64,000 nt of DNA from Streptomyces sp. HNM0574. Lineage in GTDB: Bacteria > Actinomycetota > Actinomycetes > Streptomycetales > Streptomycetaceae. The stretch is taken from NCBI RefSeq assembly GCF_012726235.1, contig NZ_JAASAH010000001.1, positions 124,001 to 188,000 of the forward strand, given 5' to 3'. The notes beneath the pieces were generated by a model that saw nothing but the letters and a program-made list of their open reading frames with translations, searched no databases and was not told the DNA's origin. Numbering within the stretch: the stretch's first letter is position 1; each line of letters begins with the position of its first letter. Shown here piece by piece: positions 8,662-15,864 of the stretch. The position numbers and the translations under genes are program-made.

Positions 8662-9432
8662 GTGTTCGGACGTCGTCGCAAGAAGAGCGAAGAGCCCGAG
8701 ACGGCCGCGGGCGAGGTCGGGACGGAGCAGGCAGCGGCCGGCGGCGAGGACAGCGCCGTCGACGAGGCGAGCCGCCAGAAGCTGCCCCCGGCCCCGCGCC
8801 CCGACGGCCCCTGGGACCTCACCGAGGTGGGCGACCCGTCCGCCGGCCGCGTCAACCTCGGCGGCATGTACGTCCCCGGTGTCGAGGGCATGGAACTGCG
8901 CGTCGAGGTCGCGGGGGACGCGATCGTCGCGGCCACGCTCGTGCTCCAAGACAGCGCCGTCCAGCTCCAGGCGTTCGCGGCGCCGAAGCGCGAGGGCCTC
9001 TGGGACGAGGTGCGCGAGGAGATCGCCTCCGGCATCACCCAGCAGGGCGGCGTGATCGACGAGATCGAGGGCCCGCTGGGCTGGGAGCTGCGCGCGCAGG
9101 TGCCGGTGCAGCTGCCGGACGGAACGAACGGTGTGCAGGTCGTCCGTTTCGTCGGCGTCGACGGCCCGCGCTGGTTCCTCCGCGGCGTCATCTCCGGCCA
9201 GGGCGCGGTCCAGCCGGAGACGGCCGGGCTGCTGGAGCAGATCTTCCAGGACACGGTCATCGTGCGCGGTGACGCCCCGATGGCGCCCCGTGACCCGATC
9301 GTCCTCAAGCTGCCCGACGACGCGCAGATGGTGCCGGACGGCGTCCAGCAGGAGACGGTCGAGGAGGGCTCCCGGTTCGCGGGCGGCCTCGACAAGCTCC
9401 AGCGCGGCCCGGAGATCTCCGAGGTCCGCTGA
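8662..9432 (+). CDS. DUF3710 domain protein
   Basis: 256-residue cytoplasmic protein of unknown role. The N-terminus begins with a basic stretch (FGRRRKKSEE) followed by an acidic, low-complexity linker up to about residue 50. The conserved domain then runs from GPWDLTEVGDPSAGRVNLGG to about residue 235 and includes LGWELRAQVPVQLPDGT and PRWFLRGVISGQGA, all typical of DUF3710. It has no signal peptide or membrane helix. The family is almost confined to Actinobacteria and sits beside dut. The GTG start has AGAGGACA as a moderate ribosome site. Confidence 0.88.
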   Translation: MFGRRRKKSEEPETAAGEVGTEQAAAGGEDSAVDEASRQKLPPAPRPDGPWDLTEVGDPSAGRVNLGGMYVPGVEGMELRVEVAGDAIVAATLVLQDSAVQLQAFAAPKREGLWDEVREEIASGITQQGGVIDEIEGPLGWELRAQVPVQLPDGTNGVQVVRFVGVDGPRWFLRGVISGQGAVQPETAGLLEQIFQDTVIVRGDAPMAPRDPIVLKLPDDAQMVPDGVQQETVEEGSRFAGGLDKLQRGPEISEVR

Positions 9433-9500
9433 CACCCCGGACGGTGCCCGCCGCCAACGGGCCGCTCCCGTAACGGCGTTGGCCGCCGCCGCACGTCCAC

Positions 9501-9549
9501 CGAAGCCGCCCGGCACACCCGTCGCGTACGGGAGTGCCGGGCGGCTTCG
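9501..9549. terminator. Strong hairpin terminator after the dut operon
   Basis: A perfect 16-bp stem (9501-9516 with 9534-9549) and 17-nt loop. A second dyad (GCCAACG at 9453-9459 with CGTTGGC at 9477-9483) precedes it. It separates the DUF3710 gene from kdpD. Confidence 0.75.
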
Positions 9550-9719
9550 CTGTGCGCTCCGGCGGGGTGTGACGGATCTCGCGGCGGGGCCGCACGCGCG
9601 TGCGCGGGCCCGTGGCGCCGCGGCGGGGGCACGGGCGGTGGCCTGATCCATACGCATCCCTGACGCCCGGGTGCCGCCGAGCGGGCCGAGGCGGCCCCGA
9701 CAGCGGTGACAATGAAGCC

Positions 9720-12317
9720 ATGGCGTCAACAGGTACGACACGGCGCGGCAGGCTGCGGATCTACCTCGGTGCGGCGCCCGGGGTCGGCAAGACGTACGCG
9801 ATGCTGTCCGAGGCGCACCGTCGGCTCGAACGCGGCACCGATGTCGTCGTCGGCTTCGTCGAGCACCACGACCGGCCCCGCACCGAGGTGCTGCTGCACG
9901 GGCTGGAGGCGGTGCCGCGCCGCGAACTCACGCACCGTGGCGGCACGTTCACCGAGATGGACACCGCCGCCGTGGTCGAGCGGGCACCGGCCGTCGCCGT
10001 CGTCGACGAGATGGCGCACACCAACGTGCCCGGCGCGGGGCACGAGAAGCGCTGGCAGGACATCGAGGAGCTGCTGGCCGCCGGGATCGACGTGCTCTCC
10101 ACGGTCAACATCCAGCACCTGGAGTCGCTGGGCGACGTCGTGGAGTCGATCACCGGCGTCCGCCAGCGGGAGACCGTGCCCGACGAAGTCGTGCGCAGGG
10201 CCGACCAGATCGAGCTGGTCGACATGGACCCGCAGGCGCTGCGGCGGCGCATGGCGCACGGCAACGTCTACGCGCCCGACAAGGTCGACGCCGCGCTCTC
10301 CAACTACTTCCGCCCCGGCAACCTCAGCGCGCTGCGCGAGCTGGCCCTGCTGTGGACCGCGGACCGGGTCGACGAGTACCTCCAGCGGTACCGCTCCGAG
10401 CACCGGATACGTTCGACCTGGCAGGCCCGCGAGCGGATCGTCGTCGGCCTCACCGGCGGGCCCGAGGGGCGCACCCTGATCCGCCGCGCCTCCCGGATGG
10501 CCGCGAAGGGCTCGGGCAGCGAGATCCTCGCCGTGCACATCGTCGGCGCCGACGGGCTCACCCCCGCCTCTCCGGACTCGCCCAAGGAGCTCGCCGTCCA
10601 GCGCGCCCTGGTCGAGGACCTGGGCGGGACGTACCACCACGTCGTCGGCGAGGACGCGGCCGAGGGGCTGCTGGACTTCGCGCGCGGCGTCAACGCCACG
10701 CAGATCGTGCTCGGTTCGTCCCGGCGCAAGGCGTGGCAGTACCTCTTCGGACCCGGCACCGGCGCCAGCGTCGCCCGCGACTCCGGGCCCGATCTCGACG
10801 TGCACATCGTCACCCACGACCAGGTCGGCCGCGGGCGCGGCCTGCCCGGGGCGCACGTCTCGCCCGTCGGCCGCTCCCGGCAGGTGGCGGGCTGGCTGAC
10901 GGCGCTGGCCGGGCCCTGCCTGCTGACGATGGGGCTGCGGGTGATCGACCCGCACATCGGCTTCGCCAACGACGTGCTGCTCTTCCTCGTCGTCACCGTC
11001 GCCGCCGGACTGATCGGCGGGCTGCTGCCCGCGCTGGGCGCCGCCGCCGTCGGCTCGGCGCTGCTGAACTACTTCTTCACCGCGCCGCCGCACACCTGGA
11101 CCATCAGCAACGCGCGGAACATCCTCTCCCTCGTCGTCTTCTTCGGCGTCGCCGTGGCGGTGGCCTCCGTCGTCGACCTCGCGGCCCGCCGTACGCACCA
11201 GGCGGCGCGGCTGCGCGCCGAGTCCGAGATCCTCTCGACGCTGGCCGGGAGCGTGCTGCGCGGCGAGGACTCGCTCGACGAACTGCTGGAGCGGGTGCGC
11301 GAGACCTTCGGCATGGAGTCGGCCGAGCTGATGGAGCGGGAGGACGAGCGGGGCTCGTGGACCTGCGCCGCCGGCGTCGGCCAGCACAGCGGGGGACCGC
11401 TGACCCGGCCCGAGGACGGCGACGTCGACGTACCCGTCGGCGACCACATGATGCTGGTGCTGCGCGGCCGGGTGCTGCCCGCCGAGGACCGCCGCGTCCT
11501 GGCCGCCTTCGCCGCGCAGGCCGCCGGGGTCCTGGACCGGCAGCGGCTGCTGGGCGAGGCCGAGAGCGCCCGCGAACTCGCCGAGGGCAACCGCATCCGC
11601 ACCGCGCTGCTGGCCGCCGTCTCGCACGACCTGCGCACTCCGCTCGCCGCGATCAAGGCGTCGGTGACCTCGCTGCGTTCGGACGACGTGGCCTGGTCCG
11701 AGGACGACGAGGCCGACCTGCTGGAGGCCATCGAGGAGGGCGCCGACCGGCTGGAGCACCTGGTGGGCAACCTGCTGGACATGTCCCGGCTCCAGACCGG
11801 CACCCTCGCCCCGCTGATCCGCGGCACCAGCCTGGAGGAGGTCGTGCCCAAGGCGCTGCGCGGGGTGCCGGACGGCAGCGTACGGCTGGCGCTGGCCGAG
11901 GCGCTGCCGCTGGTCGCGGTCGACCCGGGGCTGCTGGAGCGCACGGTCGCCAACGTCGTGGAGAACGCCGTCAAGTACAGCCCGGCGGACCGGAAGGTCC
12001 TGGTCCGGGCGAGCGCGCTGGGCGACCGCGTCGAACTGCGCGTCACCGACCGGGGCCCCGGCGTCCCGGACACCGCCAAGGAGCGGATCTTCGAACCGTT
12101 CCAGCGGCAGGGGGACGCGCCCGGGGCCTCCGGCGTCGGCCTCGGCCTGGCCGTCGCCCGCGGCTTCGCCGAGGCGATGGACGGCGCGCTGGAGGCCGAG
12201 GACACCCCGGGCGGGGGCATGACGATGGTGCTGACGCTGCGCGCGGCCCACGGCAGGGGCCGCCCCGCGAAGAGCGCCCGCGCGGCCACCGCGGGGGCGC
12301 TGCCCCGCGTCACCTGA
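9720..12317 (+). CDS. kdpD: KdpD potassium/turgor sensor histidine kinase
   Basis: 865 residues with the full KdpD architecture. The N-terminal KdpD domain carries a Walker A loop (LGAAPGVGKTYAML, about 14-28) and VVDEMAHTNVPG. A universal-stress-like domain (about 235-365) includes ATQIVLGSSRRKAWQ. Four packed transmembrane helices (DUF4118, about 392-490) follow, then a GAF-like domain, HisKA with phospho-acceptor near His636 in AVSHDLRTPLAAIK, and the ATPase domain (NVVENAVKYSP, GLGLAVARG). The ATG at 9720 gives the usual MASTG...RLRIYLG start; the frame is open further up without support. A GACAAT hexamer sits 6 nt before the ATG. No kdpFABC transport genes lie in the window. Confidence 0.95.
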   Translation: MASTGTTRRGRLRIYLGAAPGVGKTYAMLSEAHRRLERGTDVVVGFVEHHDRPRTEVLLHGLEAVPRRELTHRGGTFTEMDTAAVVERAPAVAVVDEMAHTNVPGAGHEKRWQDIEELLAAGIDVLSTVNIQHLESLGDVVESITGVRQRETVPDEVVRRADQIELVDMDPQALRRRMAHGNVYAPDKVDAALSNYFRPGNLSALRELALLWTADRVDEYLQRYRSEHRIRSTWQARERIVVGLTGGPEGRTLIRRASRMAAKGSGSEILAVHIVGADGLTPASPDSPKELAVQRALVEDLGGTYHHVVGEDAAEGLLDFARGVNATQIVLGSSRRKAWQYLFGPGTGASVARDSGPDLDVHIVTHDQVGRGRGLPGAHVSPVGRSRQVAGWLTALAGPCLLTMGLRVIDPHIGFANDVLLFLVVTVAAGLIGGLLPALGAAAVGSALLNYFFTAPPHTWTISNARNILSLVVFFGVAVAVASVVDLAARRTHQAARLRAESEILSTLAGSVLRGEDSLDELLERVRETFGMESAELMEREDERGSWTCAAGVGQHSGGPLTRPEDGDVDVPVGDHMMLVLRGRVLPAEDRRVLAAFAAQAAGVLDRQRLLGEAESARELAEGNRIRTALLAAVSHDLRTPLAAIKASVTSLRSDDVAWSEDDEADLLEAIEEGADRLEHLVGNLLDMSRLQTGTLAPLIRGTSLEEVVPKALRGVPDGSVRLALAEALPLVAVDPGLLERTVANVVENAVKYSPADRKVLVRASALGDRVELRVTDRGPGVPDTAKERIFEPFQRQGDAPGASGVGLGLAVARGFAEAMDGALEAEDTPGGGMTMVLTLRAAHGRGRPAKSARAATAGALPRVT

Positions 12318-12335
12318 CCCGCCCGCCCCCGCACA

Positions 12336-12355
12336 GCCGCCCCGTCCGGGGCGGC
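12336..12355. terminator. Small hairpin between kdpD and kdpE
   Basis: An 8-bp perfect stem with a GTCC loop, 19 nt after the kdpD stop. It may reduce read-through into kdpE or protect the kdpD 3' end; it is too short to be sure it terminates. Confidence 0.4.
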
Positions 12356-12420
12356 CGCACCACCCGGGGCGGGGCGGCCGGCCGCCGTCCCGCCCGTCGC
12401 AGAACTGGAGAGGAACGCTC

Positions 12421-13107
12421 ATGCACCGGGTGCTCGTGGTCGACGACGAGCCGCAGCTCGTCCGCGCCCTCGTGATCAACCTGAAGGCGCGGAAGTACGA
12501 GGTGGACTCGGCGCCCGACGGCGCCACGGCGCTGCGGCTGGCCGCCGAGCGCCACCCCGACGTCGTGATCCTCGACCTCGGCCTGCCCGACATCGACGGC
12601 CTCGACGTCATCCGCGGCATCCGCGGCTGGACCCGTACGCCGATCCTCGTGCTCTCGGCCCGGCAGACCTCCGACGAGAAGGTCGAGGCGCTCGACGCGG
12701 GCGCCGACGACTACGTCACCAAGCCCTTCGGCATGGACGAGCTGCTGGCGCGGCTGCGCGCCGCGGTGCGCCGGGCCGAGCCCGCGGCCTCGCCCGGCGG
12801 CGAGGAAGGCACCGTGGAGACCGGGGACTTCGCCGTCGACCTGGCCGCCAAGAAGGTGCACAAGGACGGCCGGGACGTGCGGCTGACCCCGACCGAGTGG
12901 CACCTGCTGGAGGTCCTGGTCCGGAACACGGGCCGCCTGGTCAGCCAGAAGCAGCTGCTGAAGGAGGTCTGGGGCCCGTCGTACGGCACCGAGACCAACT
13001 ACCTGCGGGTCTACATGGCGCAGCTGCGGCGGAAGCTGGAGCGTGACCCGTCGCATCCGGTGCACTTCGTCACCGAACCCGGCATGGGCTACCGCTTCGA
13101 GCGCTGA
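12421..13107 (+). CDS. kdpE: KdpE response regulator (OmpR family)
   Basis: 228 residues: receiver domain with the acidic pair in VVDDE, phospho-acceptor Asp52 (VVILDLGLPDIDG) and Lys101 (DYVTKPF), then a winged-helix domain with LTPTEWHLLEVLVRN and NYLRVYMAQLRRKLE. TEWHLLEVL and the C-terminal GMGYRFE are typical of KdpE. ATG start with GGAGAGGAA upstream. It forms a two-component pair with the preceding kinase despite the 103-nt gap. Known KdpE proteins activate kdpFABC, but since that operon is not here its local targets could be the potassium genes 1.3-5 kb downstream; this is inference. Confidence 0.93.
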   Translation: MHRVLVVDDEPQLVRALVINLKARKYEVDSAPDGATALRLAAERHPDVVILDLGLPDIDGLDVIRGIRGWTRTPILVLSARQTSDEKVEALDAGADDYVTKPFGMDELLARLRAAVRRAEPAASPGGEEGTVETGDFAVDLAAKKVHKDGRDVRLTPTEWHLLEVLVRNTGRLVSQKQLLKEVWGPSYGTETNYLRVYMAQLRRKLERDPSHPVHFVTEPGMGYRFER

Positions 13108-13184
13108 GGGGGAGCCGGGGCCGGTGCGCAAGGGCCCGTTCCCGGGCGGTGAACCGGGGCCGCTCCCACCGGTACGCTGGCTGC

Positions 13185-13592
13185 ATGACAGGTGTCGCCC
13201 GAGAGAAGGCCCGCCCGGCGGGAGGCGGACGTTTCAAGCGGTTCCTGGAGCGCCTCTCCTCCTCGGAGGAGGACCTGCGCTCGGAGGAGCTCCGCCAGGA
13301 ATCCGACAGCACCGGCTGCACCCGGATATGCGACTGTACGGACCGGCAGGTGGCGCGCGTGACCGGTACGCTGCGCACGGTGACTCTGCGGCCACGCGGC
13401 GGAGTTCCCACCGTGGAGGCCGAACTCTTCGACGGATCGGCCTCGCTGGACGTCGTCTGGCTCGGCCGCCGTGCGATCGCGGGCATCGAGCCGGGACGCA
13501 AGATCATCGCCTGGGGCAGGGTCGCGACGAGTCACGGCCGCCCCGTGCTGTTCAACCCCAAGTACGAGCTGCGACCCCTCGGACAGGAGTAG
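13185..13592 (+). CDS. OB-fold nucleic-acid-binding domain protein
   Basis: 135 residues. A basic N-terminal segment (KARPAGGGRFKRFLERLSS) is followed by an acidic linker and an OB-fold (about 50-132): CTDRQVARVTGTLRTVTLRP, VPTVEAELFDGSASLDVVWLG and GRKIIAWGRVATSHGRPVLF. The fold resembles the anticodon-binding/RecG-type OB class. The homologue in M. tuberculosis is Rv2694c, also next to the DUF3159 gene. The ATG start has no ribosome site but TACGCT lies 6 nt upstream with TGAACC 17 nt before that, which fits a leaderless transcript. The DUF3159 gene starts 3 nt after the stop. Confidence 0.82.
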   Translation: MTGVAREKARPAGGGRFKRFLERLSSSEEDLRSEELRQESDSTGCTRICDCTDRQVARVTGTLRTVTLRPRGGVPTVEAELFDGSASLDVVWLGRRAIAGIEPGRKIIAWGRVATSHGRPVLFNPKYELRPLGQE

Positions 13593-13595
13593 CGG

Positions 13596-14360
13596 GTGAC
13601 CCCCCTCGACAAGCCGACCGCCGGAAGCCACGCCGCCGGGCCGGAGACCGAACGTGCCGAGCCCGGCCCGGACGTGCACGACGCCGACGGCCCGGCGGCG
13701 ACCAGGGAGGTCACCGAGGCGGCCCTCTTCGAGGCGTTCGGCGGGCTCCGCGGCCTGGTGGAGACCACCGTCCCCGGCCTCGTCTTCATCGGCATCTACA
13801 CCGTCAACGCCGACATCAAGACGGCGGCGCTGGCGGCGCTCGGCCTGTCCGCGCTGATGGGTGTGCTGCGGCTGGCGCGCAAGGACACCGTCAAGCACGC
13901 CTTCAGCGGCGTCTTCGGCGTCGGCTTCGGCGTCGTCTTCGCGATGATGACGGGCAACGCCAAGGACTTCTACCTGCCCGGCATGCTCTACACGCTGGGC
14001 CTGTCGCTGACGTACCTGATCACCGCGGCGACGGGCGTACCGCTGCTCGGTCTCGTCCTCGGCCCGGTGTTCAAGGAGAACCTCTCCTGGCGCACCCGCA
14101 ACCCGGGCCGCAAGAAGGCGTACACGAAGGCGAGTTACGCCTGGGGCCTGATCCTGCTCACCAAATGCGCGATCCTCTTCCCGCTCTACTTCTGGGGCGA
14201 CACCCAGCAGTTCGGCTGGGTCACGGTGGCCCTGAAGATCCCCCCGTTCCTCCTCGCCGTCTATCTCACCTGGATCTTCCTCGCGAAGGCTCCGGCACCG
14301 ATCAACGTGATCGCGGAGATGGAGGAGGAAGAGGAGCGCCGCAAGGCGGAGAAGCCCTAG
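13596..14360 (+). CDS. DUF3159 domain membrane protein
   Basis: 254-residue integral membrane protein. The first 45 residues are hydrophilic; then about five to six membrane segments, including TTVPGLVFIGIYTVNADIK, VFGVGFGVVFAMMTG, LYTLGLSLTYLITAATGVPL, ILLTKCAILFPLYFWG and FLLAVYLTWIFLAKAP. The C-terminus is a short charged tail rich in Glu. Matches DUF3159 (Rv2693c in mycobacteria, adjacent to ceoC). GTG start with AGGAG 7 nt upstream. It is the last gene of the forward block; the two RCK genes face it across a strong terminator. The conserved position next to potassium genes hints at an ion-homeostasis role, but nothing in the sequence proves it. Confidence 0.85.
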   Translation: MTPLDKPTAGSHAAGPETERAEPGPDVHDADGPAATREVTEAALFEAFGGLRGLVETTVPGLVFIGIYTVNADIKTAALAALGLSALMGVLRLARKDTVKHAFSGVFGVGFGVVFAMMTGNAKDFYLPGMLYTLGLSLTYLITAATGVPLLGLVLGPVFKENLSWRTRNPGRKKAYTKASYAWGLILLTKCAILFPLYFWGDTQQFGWVTVALKIPPFLLAVYLTWIFLAKAPAPINVIAEMEEEEERRKAEKP

Positions 14361-14377
14361 GCAGGCAAGCGCAGCAC

Positions 14378-14424
14378 CACGACGAAGGGGCACCCCGTAC
14401 TTCTCGGGGTGCCCCTTCGTCGTG
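14378..14424. terminator. Bidirectional terminator between the DUF3159 gene and ceoC
   Basis: A perfect 20-bp stem (14378-14397 with 14405-14424) and 7-nt loop, between two convergent stop codons. On the forward strand the second arm is CCCC-TTCGTCGTG, so there is no long U-run. Confidence 0.85.
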
Positions 14425-14427
14425 CTC

Positions 14428-14454
14428 GGTCGCGCGGTTCCCCGCGCCCCTTGG
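14428..14454 (-). repeat. Streptomyces intergenic repeat unit (GGGGCGCGGGGAACNGCGCGA)
   Basis: On the reverse strand this reads AAGGGGCGCGGGGAACCGCG, nearly identical to the units at 46182-46201 and 46292-46322. This motif is familiar as an abundant non-coding repeat between genes in Streptomyces. Here it touches the terminator and the 3' end of the RCK operon. Confidence 0.6.
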
Positions 14455-14461
14455 CGGGGCG

Positions 14462-15127
14462 CTACGCGCCGCGGACCGAGAGGAGGTCCTCCAGCTGCTC
14501 CTCGCGGGAGGGCGCCGCGACGAACAGCAGCTCGTCGCCCGCCTCCAGCGCGTCGTCCTGCGTCGGCGTGAGCACCCGCGTGCCGCGGATGATCGTCACC
14601 AGCGAGGTGTCCTCGGGCCAGGTGACGTCCCCGACGCGGGTGCCGGCCAGCGCCGCCTCCGGCGGGAGCGTCAGCTCGACGAGGTTCGCGTCGCCCTGCG
14701 AGAAGCGCATCAGCCGCACCAGATCGCCGACGCTGACGGCCTCCTCGACGAGCGCCGACATCAGGCGCGGCGTCGAGACGGCGACGTCGACGCCCCACGA
14801 CTCGTTGAACAGCCATTCGTTCTTGGGGTTGTTGACGCGCGCGACGACCCGCGGCACCCCGTACTCCGTCTTCGCCAGCAGGGAGACGACCAGGTTCACC
14901 TTGTCGTCGCCCGTCGCGGCGATCACGACGTGGCAGCGCTCCAGCGCGGCCTCGTCCAGCGACGTGATCTCGCAGGCGTCCGCCAGCAGCCACTCGGCCT
15001 GCGGCACCCGCTCCACGGAGATCGCCGTCGGCGCCTTGTCGATGAGCAGGACCTCGTGCCCGTTCTCCAGCAGCTCGCCCGCGATCGAACGGCCCACGGC
15101 CCCCGCACCGGCAATGGCAACTCTCAT
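14462..15127 (-). CDS. ceoC: TrkA-type RCK potassium channel/transporter regulator (distal copy)
   Basis: 221-residue cytoplasmic protein: an RCK-N Rossmann domain with dinucleotide loop GAGAVGRSIAGELLENGHEV and acidic LLIDK at the end of strand 2, then an RCK-C domain from about 140 (VELTLPPEAALAGTRVGDV ... ELLFVAAP). RCK-C domains often bind cyclic di-AMP, but binding residues cannot be judged here. Its ATG overlaps the stop of the upstream RCK gene by four bases (ATGA), so the two are co-translated. Orthologous to CeoC (Rv2692) by gene order. No TrkH/KtrB pore gene is in the window; the nearest transporter is the divergent KimA-like permease. Confidence 0.9.
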   Translation of the reverse strand: MRVAIAGAGAVGRSIAGELLENGHEVLLIDKAPTAISVERVPQAEWLLADACEITSLDEAALERCHVVIAATGDDKVNLVVSLLAKTEYGVPRVVARVNNPKNEWLFNESWGVDVAVSTPRLMSALVEEAVSVGDLVRLMRFSQGDANLVELTLPPEAALAGTRVGDVTWPEDTSLVTIIRGTRVLTPTQDDALEAGDELLFVAAPSREEQLEDLLSVRGA

Positions 15128-15795
15128 CGCTCGCGCTCCTCGTTAGGACCCTTCGCGAAGACGGCCTCGACCTCGCCGACCTGATCGCAGCGCATCATCA
15201 CATGCACGAGGTCGCCCTCCTGCAGCACCGTCGCGGACGTGGGCAGCATCGACTCGCCCAGCCGCGTCAGGAACGCGACGCGCACCCCGGCCTCCTCCTG
15301 GAGCTTGCTCACCCGGTGCCCGACCCAGCCCGGCGACGGGTGCACCTCGGCCAGCTGCACGCCGCCCGTCGGGTCCCGCCACAGCGGCTCGGCGCCGGAG
15401 GGCAGCAGTCGGCGCAGCATCTGGTCAGCCGTCCAGCGCACCGTGGCCACCGTCGGAATGCCCAGCCGCTGGTACACCTCCGCCCGGCGCGGGTCGTAGA
15501 TCCGCGCGGCCACGTGCTCGACGCCGAACAGTTCGCGCGCGACCCGCGCCGCGATGATGTTCGAGTTGTCGCCACTGCTCACGGCCGCGAAGGCCCCGGC
15601 GTCCTCGATCCCGGCTTCCTTCAGGGTGTCCTGGTCGAAGCCGACGCCCGTCACTCTGCGTCCGCCGAAGGCGGAACCCAGGCGACGGAATGCCGTCGGG
15701 TCCTGGTCGACCACCGCGACCGTATGACCCTGTTGTTCCAGCGTCTGCGCGAGCTCGGCACCCACTCTGCCGCAGCCCATGATCACTACATGCAC
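15124..15795 (-). CDS. ceoB: TrkA-type RCK potassium regulator (proximal copy)
   Basis: 223 residues, again RCK-N (VVIMGCGRVGAELAQTLEQQ, then VAVVDQDPTAF) plus RCK-C from about 140 (EVHPSPGWVGHRVSKLQEEA). The GTG at 15795 is chosen because it gives the compact HVVIMGCGRVG beginning and has GAGAGGGA 6 nt upstream; an upstream extension of 19 residues reaches into the permease promoter. It is the first gene of a two-gene operon and is divergent from the KimA-like gene, with only 69 nt between starts. This head-to-head arrangement is the same as Rv2691/Rv2690c in mycobacteria, which suggests a functional pairing. Confidence 0.9.
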   Translation of the reverse strand: MHVVIMGCGRVGAELAQTLEQQGHTVAVVDQDPTAFRRLGSAFGGRRVTGVGFDQDTLKEAGIEDAGAFAAVSSGDNSNIIAARVARELFGVEHVAARIYDPRRAEVYQRLGIPTVATVRWTADQMLRRLLPSGAEPLWRDPTGGVQLAEVHPSPGWVGHRVSKLQEEAGVRVAFLTRLGESMLPTSATVLQEGDLVHVMMRCDQVGEVEAVFAKGPNEERER

Positions 15796-15864
15796 GCCCG
15801 TCCCTCTCGTCCCGTACAGCGGGCCGTCCCAGGATCGCACGGCTGACCGCATACGATCCTCCCC

